A stretch of DNA of 64,000 bases. Origin: Takifugu bimaculatus (Eukaryota; Chordata; Actinopteri; Tetraodontiformes; Tetraodontidae). A program made the translations under genes and the position numbers. Location: NCBI GenBank assembly GCA_004026145.2, contig SWLE01000414.1:62001-126000 (forward strand), read 5' to 3'. Shown here one piece after another: positions 11,401 to 22,032 of the stretch (position 1 is the stretch's first letter; the number at the start of each line of letters is the position of its first letter). The notes under the pieces are model-generated. The model was not told the origin of the DNA and ran no database searches. It saw only the letters and a list, made by a program, of their open reading frames with translations.

Positions 11401-14400
11401 CTCATCACTACAGTGGGACCTCTACTTACGAATTTAATTCATACCAGAAGTTGTTTCCTAACCTGAAAATTACGTAAGTAGAGATGCGTTTCCATGTAAA
11501 TGCCCTAATCCGTTCCAAGCCCCCAAAAATTCGGACATAATTTTTTTTATAAATCATAAAAATGCATCAAAACATGTCACAAATACATGTTACAATTAGA
11601 TTACCGCACAATAAATGTAGGAATTCAGTGCAAGGCTTCTCCAGGAACAAAATGAACTTTATTACAGGCTAATCTTACATTAGCCGTCATTACTAGCAAC
11701 GAACGTTAACACTTGTGGTAACACCGCCATCTAATGGACAAACATACAAACACCCACAATAAATAAAAGTGAAACCAAGGCGACGCTGGGATACACACAA
11801 ACTTGTACAGATTGATGTCCCTCCTTGCCAATGGGATGACAGGAAGATGCTAGGCGATAGCCAATGGCAGAGCAGCTACTAGCACGTTTCGTTCGCTAAA
11901 CTCTGCGAGCTGCGAGTAGCAGCGGTAGCGTATTTTTGACATTCGTATCCTGAAATTTCCTTCGTAACAAGAGGAAATATTTTCCCGTTGAGACGCTTCG
12001 TAACCTGAAAAATGTAGAGACATTTGTAAGTAGAGGTCCCACTGTATGTGCAGCGGATCAGCTGGTGCCGGTCCTGCTGGTCAGGTCCATTCTCTCCTGA
12101 CTTTTAGGGCAAACTTCTGAGAGGTTTCCATTATCTGGGGCCTACACACAAGATATGAGATGGGATGGCACAGTTGGTTCAGGTACCACGGCGACTTCTG
12201 TTCCAGTGGACCGGCTGACCGCCTCTGATTTCTTCTGATTCCTTTGAGCTGCAGTAAATACGAGGCGAACGTCTGGTTGACTCTGGTCAACACCTGCTAC
12301 AATAGGAGCCGTGCAACCAGAGGTTTTCTGCTCAGCTTTTTTAACCCTAAACCCCAAAGTTGGCACCTTTGGGGGGGGGGGGCGTTCCATTCCACTTGTT
12401 TTTAAATACTAGAATCTGCGTCTCAAATCAATCAAACCAAAGCAAAAACTGCTGCCAAACAAGAGGAAGGAGGACAGAGGGACACGTTTCAAGCATCTTA
12501 TGAGAAATCCTGAATGAAAATGAGAAGAAAAAACAGTAGAAAACGATGCTGACTTGTTGTTTGTGTTGCTATTAACCTCTTTAACGCCATTTCAGAGACT
12601 CGGTAACAGAATCAGAAAGAATCGGCACCTGCCGGCGCCAAGGGCGCCGGGCCAGGGGAGCGCTGCTGTCTTACTTGAGGTCGTCCGTCTCTGCCCCGTA
12701 GCAGCTCTCACATCTCTCTGGGTCCAGCGTACTGGGATCAAATACGGGGACATCGTCCTCTCCACCCAGTTCTGCACCAGAAACACACATCAACCACAAT
12801 TATGGGATGGCTAACCCAATAACCCAGCTCGGGACTTAACGTCCCATCAGCCTTGGTCCCCATGGCCACTAGTCTAAAGTTCTCTGCTCCTACTGTGGAT
12901 CCATCTAATCTGAGGAACATCCACGCCTTCATCTTCTCCAGTTTAGACGATGGCGACTCTCATGACTTTTAAAGCGTCGGTGGCCGGCGGTGGCGAAACG
13001 CCACCATGTTCCTCGATCTTCTCAGAATTCTACCATCTGTGCCCGTTTTTTAGCAGCCGATCTTTCTTGAATATTTCCTGAGGTTTGGTTACCTGAAGCG
13101 TTCACAGCTAACAAGCTCTGGCCTTCAAAATAAAAGCATGGGAGCTGTGTGGCATCACGCCTGAAGCAGATGTTCTTTAGGAGGTCGGTTTTACGCTACG
13201 CTCGGGATATTCACCGTGTTTCTCTGCTTCGGTGCTCACAGGTTGGAGGTTTTTATCCAGCCGCTGCTTGAAAAGGTTGTGCTCGACATCCAGCTGCTGC
13301 TCACCGGCCACGTCCATGGCGTCGATGCTCAGATCTGAAACGGCAGCGGAAAGAGTCACGACAGACGTTGCCGAGCGCGGGTGCTGGCTCTCAGCAACGG
13401 CGGCGCTACGCACAGACACACGGCATGTGTGGGAAGACAATGTTGATGTTGATCTTCAGTTTGTCTCCCCGGGACGTGTCGACGTACAGCTCAGGATGAA
13501 CCTGCGAGCAGCAGACGCACATATTTAGTAGACATTATTAACGCCACAGTTAGAGCACTAAAAAATGTTCACAACTTCAAGAATCTGTCGATATCAGGCC
13601 TCATGGCCCTGAAGAAATGTGGGCCTAGGCAGGGGCTCACCTCCTTGGTGAGATAATACTGCAGCTCAGAAACAAACAGGATCAGCATGAGGACGCCGCT
13701 GATGATGGTCACTGCAGACACACACCACAAACAGTCACAAAAATCATCTTCTGGGAGAAAATACAGGACTTTTCCAGGATTGTTGTTCAATCGGCACGCT
13801 GGGAAAGCACCGAACATCTATGACACGCGTGCAACCAACACGATTTATATTATATTACATAAAAATCACAGACAGCAACAGTTTCACATGAATGGATTTC
13901 ATCTCTTCCACAACTAAAACACTTGCAAATATTCAAGATTTGATCCAATGGGAGGTTGGCTGTGGGCTCACGCCTTTATGCTACATCATGAATAGTCAAT
14001 AATATGCATTTCTCCTCATTTTAAAGGGAAATTATCGTCACTGTCTTTGGAGTTTGTTCTCAACTTCATTCCTGTATCAGAAAATCACCAGCAAATATTT
14101 CCCTGATGGACCTTTTTCCCCCCCAAGTCAAAATAGCTGTAGCATTAACCCTTTAATTAACCCATTAATTATCGGGTTGGCATGTTTTTAGATTAGTTTC
14201 TGGAACAGAAATGCCTCCAAACCACTGCTTGTGCTGCACTAACAGGTTTAGCAACAGGTAACCCTGCTTTTGAAAATCAAATGGATCATTTTGGTGATGG
14301 TTCAGAGTTGTGTTTTACACCACAAGCCTGTAATTTGACCCATTTTGGCAGTTTGGAGACAGCATTGCCTCGGTTAGCCTGGTGGCTAGCCTGAGCGGCT

Positions 14401-14541
14401 AACGGGCTGTGGAATGAATAGCTGCGGCTCGCCGCCACATTTAAGTCTCTCACCGGTCGCACCGCCCCATGTCTTCACCCTAAAATCCTCCAGAGTTTTG
14501 GGATAAGCGTCAAACTGTTTCAGTTTGCTAAAAGTATCCAT
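5416..14541 (-). CDS. ergic3: ERGIC3, ER-Golgi intermediate compartment protein 3
   Basis: Membrane protein that cycles between ER and cis-Golgi and acts in cargo trafficking. Thirteen coding exons with GT-AG borders: 14541-14454, 13711-13641, 13501-13414, 13334-13215, 12771-12675, 11222-11057, 10948-10891, 7665-7634, 7544-7448, 5999-5935, 5854-5718, 5615-5560, 5495-5416. They sum to 1155 nt, or 384 aa, against about 383 in mammals, and every junction keeps frame. Recognised blocks include [18 protein letters not shown] at the N-terminus, an N-terminal membrane segment ([17 protein letters not shown]), [20 protein letters not shown], a Cys-rich CESCYGAE...[19 protein letters not shown] lumenal part, [10 protein letters not shown], and a C-terminal membrane segment ending [19 protein letters not shown]. 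The exon 6 donor (GTGGAG) and exon 3 donor (GTGCGT) are weak matches chosen because they alone keep the conserved protein. Introns carry romo1 (intron 9), a minisatellite (7) and a MITE (5). Confidence 0.95.
6095..6227 (+). promoter_or_regulatory. Putative romo1 promoter and noncoding first exon
   Basis: An ETS-type motif (TTCCGG, 6106-6111) is followed within about 120 bases by a good splice donor (CACG|GTAAGA at 6227/6228). The romo1 start codon follows an acceptor directly (CCCCAG|ATG at 6856/6857), so a 5' noncoding exon must lie upstream. This stretch is the best candidate. Transcript start not determined. Confidence 0.45.
6857..7182 (+). CDS. romo1: ROMO1, mitochondrial inner-membrane ROS modulator 1
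   Basis: Two coding exons, 6857-6987 and 7074-7182, joined in frame (CTGAG|GTACGG donor, TTGCAG|GATCGG acceptor), give 79 aa, the same length as the vertebrate protein. It begins [20 protein letters not shown], has the glycine-rich membrane segment [20 protein letters not shown], and ends [19 protein letters not shown]1 is a small inner-mitochondrial-membrane protein linked to ROS production, cristae/OPA1 processing and TIM23 import. The gene lies wholly inside ergic3 intron 9 on the opposite strand. In mammals, from memory, the two genes are in the same chromosome band but not nested. Identification is near certain. Confidence 0.97.
7281..7286 (+). terminator. romo1 poly(A) signal
   Basis: AATAAA about 100 bases after the romo1 stop, followed by a GT-rich tract at 7377-7420. 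It lies well short of ergic3 exon 9 (7448-7544), so the mature romo1 transcript need not overlap ergic3 exons. Confidence 0.75.
7377..7420. repeat. (GT)n microsatellite
   Basis: Interrupted GT/GGG-containing dinucleotide tract in ergic3 intron 9, just beside exon 9. Confidence 0.9.
7961..9372. repeat. 37-bp minisatellite in ergic3 intron 7, about 38 copies
   Basis: The unit is close to GGGAGCAGCTCCCACCAGAT followed by GTGGAGGGGTCACAGAA. Variants carry one extra G or GGCACAGAA, GGCACGAAA, or CATCAGATG. Each unit starts with a compact inverted repeat, GGGAGC-A-GCTCCC, so dozens of potential mini-hairpins are strung together. Larger blocks of several units recur in the same variant order (about 8320-8480, 8910-9090), pointing to higher-order duplication. 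Long open frames across it are artefacts. Confidence 0.96.
11411..12044. mobile_element. TA-flanked MITE in ergic3 intron 5
   Basis: The ends are perfect inverted repeats over 19 bases (CAGTGGGACCTCTACTTAC on the left, its reverse complement on the right), and further sub-terminal matches follow. TA dinucleotides flank both ends (11409-11410 and 12045-12046), the target duplication of the Tc1/mariner/pogo superfamily. The interior of about 600 bp has no transposase frame, so it is a non-autonomous element. The CAGTGG-type terminus suggests a pogo/Tigger relative (inference). Confidence 0.85.
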
Positions 14542-14629
14542 GTCGTGAGGCAGAAGCGAAATACACCGATACAAACCAAACCGAACTCCGGATTCCGGCA
14601 CGACTGACACGCACCGATCGCTCACATTC

Positions 14630-14657
14630 ACTTCCGGGTCACGCTCAGCCAATCAGC
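14630..14657 (-). promoter_or_regulatory. ergic3 promoter motifs (ETS and CCAAT)
   Basis: About 90-115 bases upstream of the ergic3 start are CCCGGAAGT on the minus strand (14630-14638, ETS/GABP type) and an inverted CCAAT box (CCAAT at 14649-14653 on the plus strand). No TATA box is seen, as expected for a housekeeping gene. Confidence 0.5.
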
Positions 14658-15065
14658 ACCGGCCGCGTAATTTATCGTATTTTCCTTTTTATTTACTTTA
14701 CGTTCCTTTTTATTAATGTTATATGGCTTCGAGCGGAGTAGGAGACCTGTTTTGAATTGATTGATCAATTATTTTTGCCCTTCTTCATTTATTTAAACTT
14801 TGTTCTGCCTCGGTGGTCGAGCACTCGTGTTGTTTTCACAAGAATCACATCTAAATCCTAATTTTTCTCTAATTTTGCCACGATGAGAGCATATTTACAT
14901 TATATTCTTAGCATATACCCAAACCATGAGGAGGAGGAAACGGGGTATAGTTCTGGAATAACATAGTAGAATCACGATATTAGTACGAAAATAGATTTAA
15001 ATTTGGACTAAAATGATATAGCGACGCAAGAAAATGGGCATTCAATTTATTATTGCCTCAGAAAT
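14658..15065. other. AT-rich intergenic stretch, nothing recognised
   Basis: No coding signal or recognisable element between the ergic3 promoter and the left end of the truncated LINE. Confidence 0.6.
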
Positions 15066-15123
15066 GATTTCAGCTTATTTAACCTGGTGAGCTGGGGCAC
15101 AGAAAACAATCTGCTGCTCAACA

Positions 15124-15772
15124 CAGTGAACACAGAGAATTGTGTTTGCTTTTTTCTATACGTTTCTGTTTTCTGTTACAGTTAGTTTAGAAGCTAGCGA
15201 TAGCATAATTTTATTATTATAAACAATAAACAGTCAGTTGACCCCTCCTAGCAAGTGTAGTAACGATAAGTAGTCAGTTGACCCTCCCTTGACATGATTG
15301 TTCTTTAATTATAATCAGGAGGAAACAGTCAGATGGGAGCGTTAAACCCTCATCGTAAAACTGTACAGCATCGTTTACTGGTGTTGATAAGTTCCTCTCC
15401 AAGAAGACTGTGAACTTTGACCTGGCTGTCTGGGAAACAACGGAGAACAAGGACTGTGTCAGCATCCAATGGGACGGGAAGAAGATGAGGTCATCCAAGC
15501 AGAAGGACTGGATTGGACTGGATTAGCATCAATAATTTACATGTGTGTTTCTATAAAAGACTGTGCCAAGGGATAGTTAGGTTGTCAGACTTCATGCCCT
15601 GACAATGGACTCTGTTATTGTGGGGTTATGAACTGGCCCGGAGCTCTGTAATATTTGTATCTTGAATTGGTTCTGTTGCTAAATACATTTTGAAATTGGC
15701 ATTATTCTTCTTGTAGTCATTCAGATAACATGCGGATTAGCAGTGACACACGAGAGGTACTGCGATCCAACA
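15124..15772 (+). mobile_element. Solo-type LTR of endogenous retrovirus, inserted in LINE A
   Basis: Homologous to the LTRs at 35631-36343 and 51771-52407. Shared blocks are GTCAGTTGACCC, CCAATGGGACGG-like U3 text, TCTATAAAAGACTG (TATA box at about 15552), GGGATAGTTAGGTTGTCAGA, TGAACTGGCCCGGAGCTCTG, and an end in GATCCAACA. LINE coding sequence abuts it on both sides. Flanking ACAG (left) and GCAG (right) may be a diverged 4-bp target duplication. The left border is less certain than the right. Confidence 0.75.
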
Positions 15773-15935
15773 GCAGCTGGACTTTAGAAAGAACTCAGCC
15801 CCACTTAGAGCCCTCACACTTCACGACTCCCCAGTCAACACTGCGGAGTCCTACCACTTCCTGGACACCCTCATCTCCCGGGACCTTGAGTGGAAGTTAA
15901 ACATCTGCTCCGTCATTGCTCCGTCAACACCTGCA

Positions 15936-18900
15936 TCATGGAGTCCATCCTGACTTCCAGCACCATCAGGTACGCTGGTGATGGAGTCCATCCTCACCTC
16001 CAGCACCATCAGGTACGCTGGTGATGGAGTCCATCCTCACCTCCATCTGGTACACTGGTGATGGAGTCCATCCTCACCTCCAGCACCATCTGGTACGCTG
16101 GTGATGGAGTCCATCCTCACCTCCACCACCATCAGGTACGCTGGTGATGGAGTCCATCCTCACCTCCATCAGCTACGCTGGTGATGGAGTCCATCCTCAC
16201 CTCCAGCACCATCTGGTACGCTGGTGATGGAGTCCATCCTCACCTCCATCAGCTACGCTGGTGATGGAGTCCATCCTGACCTCCATCTTGTACGCTGGTG
16301 ATGGAGTCCATCCTCACCTCCATCAGGTACGCTGGTGATGGAGTCCATCCTCACCTCCATCAGGTACGCTGGTGATGGAGTCCATCCTCACCTCCATCAG
16401 CTACGCTGGTGATGGAGTCCATCCTGACCTCCATCTGGTACGCTGGTGATGGAGTCCATCCTCACCTCCATCAGGTACGCTGGTGATGGAGTCCATCCTG
16501 ACCTCCAGCACCATCTGGTACGCTGGTGATGGAGTCCATCCTCACCTCCATCTGGTACGCTGGTGATGGAGTCCATCCTCACCTCCATCAGGTACGCTGG
16601 TGATGGAGTCCATCCTGACCTCCAGCACCATCTGGTACACTGGTGATGGAGTCCATCCTCACCTCCATCAGGTACGCTGGTGATGGAGTCCATCCTCACC
16701 TCCATCAGGTACGCTGGTGATGGAGTCCATCCTCACCTCCATCAGGTACGCTGGTGATGGAGTCCATCCTGACCTCCAGCACCATCTGGTACACTGGTGA
16801 TGGAGTCCATCCTCACCTCCATCAGGTACGCTGGTGATGGAGTCCATCCTCACCTCCATCAGGTACGCTGGTGATGGAGTCCATCCTCACCTCCATCAGG
16901 TACGCTGGTGATGGAGTCCATCCTCACCTCCATCAGGTACGCTGGTGATGGAGTCCATCCTCACCTCCATCAGGTACGCTGGTGATGGAGTCCATCCTCA
17001 CCTCCATCTGGTACGCTGGTGATGGAGTCCATCCTCACCTCCATCAGGTACGCTGGTGATGGAGTCCATCCTCACCTCCATCAGGTACGCTGGTGATGGA
17101 GTCCATCCTCACCTCCAGCACCATCAGGTACGCTGGTGATGGAGTCCATCCTGACCTCCAGAACCATCTGGTACGCTGGTGATGGAGTCCATCCTGACCT
17201 CCAGCACCATCAGGTACGCTGGTGATGGAGTCCATTCTCACCTCCAGCACCATCTGGTACGCTGGTGATGGAGTCCATCCTGACCTCCATCAGGTACGCT
17301 GGTGATGGAGTCCATCCTCACCTCCATCAGGTACGCTGGTGATGGAGTCCATCCTCACCTCCAGCACCATCAGGTACGCTGGTGATGGAGTCCATCCTCA
17401 CCTCCAGCACCATCTGGTACGCTGGTGATGGAGTCCATCCTCACCTCCAGCACCATGAGGTACGCTGGTGATGGAGTCCATCCTCACCTCCAGCACCATC
17501 AGGTACGCTGGTGATGGAGTCCATCCTCACCTCCATCAGGTACGCTGGTGATGGAGTCCATCCTCACCTCCATCAGGTACGCTGGTGATGGAGTCCATCC
17601 TCACCTCCATCAGGTACGCTGGTGATGGAGTCCATCCTCACCTCCATCTGGTACGCTGGTGATGGAGTCCATCCTCACCTCCATCAGGTACGCTGGTGAT
17701 GGAGTCCATCCTGACCTCCAGCACCATCTGGTACGCTGGTGATGGAGTCCATCCTGACCTCCAGCACCATCAGGTACGCTGGTGATGGAGTCCATTCTCA
17801 CCTCCAGCACCATCTGGTACGCTGGTGATGGAGTCCATCCTCACCTCCAGCACCATCTGGTACGCTGGTGATGGAGTCCATCCTCACCTCCAGCACCATG
17901 AGGTACGCTGGTGATGGAGTCCATCCTCACCTCCAGCACCATCAGGTACGCTGGTGATGGAGTCCATCCTCACCTCCAGCACCATCAGGTACGCTGGTGA
18001 TGGAGTCCATCCTCACCTCCAGCACCATCTGGTACGCTGGTGATGGAGTCCATCCTCACCTCCAGCACCATCTGGTACGCTGGTGATGGAGTCCATCCTC
18101 ACCTCCATCTTGTACGCTGGTGATGGAGTCCATCCTCACCTCCAGCACCATCTGGTACGCTGGTGATGGAGTCCATCCTCACCTCCAGCACCATCTGGTA
18201 CGCTGGTGATGGAGTCCATCCTCACCTCCATCAGGTACGCTGGTGATGGAGTCCATCCTCACCTCCATCAGGTACGCTGGTGATGGAGTCCATCCTCACC
18301 TCCATCAGCTACGCTGGTGATGGAGTCCATCCTCACCTCCATCTGGTACGCTGGTGATGGAGTCCATCCTCACCTCCATCAGGTACGCTGGTGATGGAGT
18401 CCATCCTCACCTCCATCTGGTACGCTGGTGATGGAGTCCATCCTCACCTCCAGGACCATCTTGTACGCTGGTGATGGAGTCCATCCTCACCTCCAGCACC
18501 ATCTGGTACGCTGGTGATGGAGTCCATCCTCACCTCCATCAGGTACGCTGGTGATGGAGTCCATCCTCACCTCCAGCACCATCTGGTACGCTGGTGATGG
18601 AGTCCATCCTCACCTCCATCAGGTACACTGGTGATGGAGTCCATCCTCACCTCCATCAGGTACGCTGGTGATGGAGTCCATCCTCACCTCCATCAGGTAC
18701 GCTGGTGATGGAGTCCATCCTCACCTCCATCTGGTACGCTGGTGATGGAGTCCATCCTCACCTCCATCTGGTACGCTGGTGATGGAGTCCATCCTCACCT
18801 CCATCTGGTACGCTGGTGATGGAGTCCATCCTCACCTCCAGCACCATCAGGTACGCTGGTGATGGAGTCCATCCTCACCTCCAGCACCATCAGGTACGCT

Positions 18901-21198
18901 GGTGATGGAGTCCATCCTCACCTCCATCAGGTACGCTGGTGATGGAGTCCATCCTCACCTCCATCAGGTACGCTGGTGATGGAGTCCATCCTCACCTCCA
19001 TCAGGTACGCTGGTGATGGAGTCCATCCTCACCTCCATCAGCTACGCTGGTGATGGAGTCCATCCTCACCTCCATCTGGTACGCTGGTGATGGAGTCCAT
19101 CCTCACCTCCATCAGGTACGCTGGTGATGGAGTCCATCCTCACCTCCATCTGGTACGCTGGTGATGGAGTCCATCCTCACCTCCAGGACCATCTTGTACG
19201 CTGGTGATGGAGTCCATCCTCACCTCCATCAGGTACGCTGGTGATGGAGTCCATCCTCACCTCCAGCACCATCTGGTACGCTGGTGATGGAGTCCATCCT
19301 CACCTCCATCAGGTACGCTGGTGATGGAGTCCATCCTCACCTCCATCAGGTACGCTGGTGATGGAGTCCATCCTCACCTCCATCTGGTACGCTGGTGATG
19401 GAGTCCATCCTCACCTCCATCAGGTACGCTGGTGATGGAGTCCATCCTCACCTCCATCAGGTACGCTGGTGATGGAGTCCATCCTCACCTCCATCTGGTA
19501 CGCTGGTGATGGAGTCCATCCTCACCTCCATCTGGTACGCTGGTGATGGAGTCCATCCTCACCTCCAGCACCATCTGGTACACTGGTGATGGAGTCCATC
19601 CTCACCTCCATCAGGTACGCTGGTGATGGAGTCCATCCTCACCTCCATCTGGTACGCTGGTGATGGAGTCCATCCTCACCTCCAGCACCATCAGGTACGC
19701 TGGTGATGGAGTCCATCCTCACCTCCATCAGGTACGCTGGTGATGGAGTCCATCCTCACCTCCATCTGGTACGCTGGTGATGGAGTCCATCCTCACCTCC
19801 ATCTGGTACGCTGGTGATGGAGTCCATCCTCACCTCCAGCACCATCTGGTACACTGGTGATGGAGTCCATCCTCACCTCCATCAGGTACGCTGGTGATGG
19901 AGTCCATCCTCACCTCCATCTGGTACGCTGGTGATGGAGTCCATCCTCACCTCCATCTGGTACGCTGGTGATGGAGTCCATCCTCACCTCCATCAGGTAC
20001 GCTGGTGATGGAGTCCATCCTGACCTCCAGCACCATCTTGTACGCTGGTGATGGAGTCCATCCTCACCTCCAGCACCATCAGGTACGCTGGTGATGGAGT
20101 CCATCCTGACCTCCAGCACCATCAGGTACGCTGGTGATGGAGTCCATCCTCACCTCCAGCACCATCAGGTACGCTGGTGATGGAGTCCATCCTCACCTCC
20201 AGCACCATCAGGTACGCTGGTGATGGAGTCCATCCTGACCTCCAGCACCATCTTGTACGCTGGTGATGGAGTCCATCCTCACCACCATCAGGTACGCTGG
20301 TGATGGAGTCCATCCTGACCTCCATCAGGTACGCTGGTGATGGAGTCCATCCTCACCTCCATCAGGTACGCTGGTGATGGAGTCCATCCTCACCTCCATC
20401 TGGTATGCTGGTGATGGAGTCCATCCTCACCTCCATCTGGTACGCTGGTGATGGAGTCCATCCTCACCTCCATCAGGTACGCTGGTGATGGAGTCCATCC
20501 TGACCTCCAGCACCATCAGGTACGCTGGTGATGGAGTCCATCCTGACCTCCAGCACCATCAGGTACGCTGGCGATGGAGTCCATCCTCACCTCCAGCACC
20601 ATCAGGTACGCTGGTGATGGAGTCCATCCTCACCTCCAGCACCATCAGGTACGCTGGTGATGGAGTCCATCCTCACCTCCAGCACCATCAGGTACGCTGG
20701 TGATGGAGTCCATCCTCACCTCCAGCACCATCTGGTACGCTGGTGATGGAGTCCATCCTCACCTCCAGCACCATCTGGTACGCTGGTGATGGAGTCCATC
20801 CTCACCTCCAGCACCATCTGGTACGCTGGTGATGGAGTCCATCCTCACCTCCATCTGGTACGCTGGTGATGGAGTCCATCCTCACCTCCATCTGGTACGC
20901 TGGTGATGGAGTCCATCCTCACCTCCATCAGCTACGCTGGTGATGGAGTCCATCCTCACCTCCAGCACCATCTGGTACGCTGGTGATGGAGTCCATCCTC
21001 ACCTCCATCAGGTACGCTGGTGATGGAGTCCATCCTCACCTCCATCTGGTACGCTGGTGATGGAGTCCATCCTCACCTCCATCAGGTACGCTGGTGATGG
21101 AGTCCATCCTCACCTCCAGCACCATCAGGTACGCTGGTGATGGAGTCCATCCTCACCTCCATCTGGTACGCTGGTGATGGAGTCCATCCTCACCTCCA
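15936..21198. repeat. 37/43-bp minisatellite inside LINE A, roughly 130 copies
   Basis: Two unit lengths are mixed. The 37-mer is GTACGCTGGTGATGGAGTCC-ATCCTCACCTCCATCAG. The 43-mer has CAGCACCATC in place of CATC. Frequent variants are ATCTG/ATCAG/ATCTTG and CTCACC/CTGACC. The founder is visible at the left edge as the LINE codons for MESILTSSTIRYAG, so the array arose by amplification of part of the LINE RT ORF. Because 37 is not divisible by three, no frame stays open through the 37-mers. Confidence 0.97.
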
Positions 21199-21670
21199 GG
21201 ATCTGGCCCGCTGCAGCCGAGGACAAAGGCAGCGGGCCATCCCATCTGCAGAGAGGGTGATTGGATGCCAGCTGCCCCCTCTTCCTGGACCTGTCCACAC
21301 CAGGACCCTGGTGGTGTACAGCTTCCTTCCCACAGGGGCAGGCCTCCTCAACAAGGCCCAGGACCCCCACAGACACTGCCCCCGCCCCTCCCTGAGTAAG
21401 AGACTCTATGGGCCGCTGCAGTATAGCAGCACTCTCCTCCACCGCACCACCATCACCCTACACAAGACACTTTCCCTTCCTTAAATATGCTTAGTGCTTA
21501 TTGTATTGTAAATATGCTTATTTTTTCCTTATCTTTATTCTCATTTTACTGTATTACTGTCATTTTGTCAGCGCTGCACACAACAAACACCGAGTCAAAT
21601 TCCTTGTATGTGTAAAAACATACTTGGCAATAAAGTTCTTCCTTATCCTGATTTTATTCGAATTATTCAG

Positions 21671-22032
21671 ATTTCCAATTCAGGCAAAACTTGCAATTTT
21701 ACAGCTCTGCATTAATAAAAACATGCTGGTTACCATAGAGATGGTTTTTTGTAGACTTTTTCTCCCCTCCAACCACTTATTGTAGACATTTTCTTTATAT
21801 TTTTAAAACATTGAAGTCAGACCACTGTCAGCATTTAGAGAACAAAAGAATCAGAAAAATCCAGACATGTTTACAACAATATTGGACGTAAGACTGTTAG
21901 TTTAGTGGAACACGTGATCTATCTTTAACAATGACAGGCTTGGCTTGATGTGACCTCAACTCGATGAGCGAAGCAACAGAAGAGGAAAAGCTTCCTTGCT
22001 TGTGCAGAGTAAAGAAGAATGGAGACTCCAGG
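21671..22032. other. AT-rich spacer, nothing recognised
   Basis: Sequence between the LINE tail and the next minisatellite with no coding or element signature. Confidence 0.5.

Larger units (their letters stand above)
15066..21670 (+). mobile_element. 5'-truncated LINE (A), split by an LTR and expanded by a minisatellite
   Basis: Left piece about 15066-15123 encodes a LINE RT fragment (LVSWGTENNLLLNT). It resumes at 15773-15935 (PLRALTLHDS, SYHFLDTLISRDLEWKLN, then MESILTSSTI). After the satellite, 21199-21480 gives the typical RT C-terminus (LARCSRGQRQRAIPSAERV, LYGPLQYSSTLLH). The 3' UTR-like tail (21500-21670) has CTTGTATGTGTAAAAACATACTTGGCAATAAAG, a common fish LINE end. Clade not resolved (Rex/L2/CR1-like). 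Dead copy. Confidence 0.75.
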
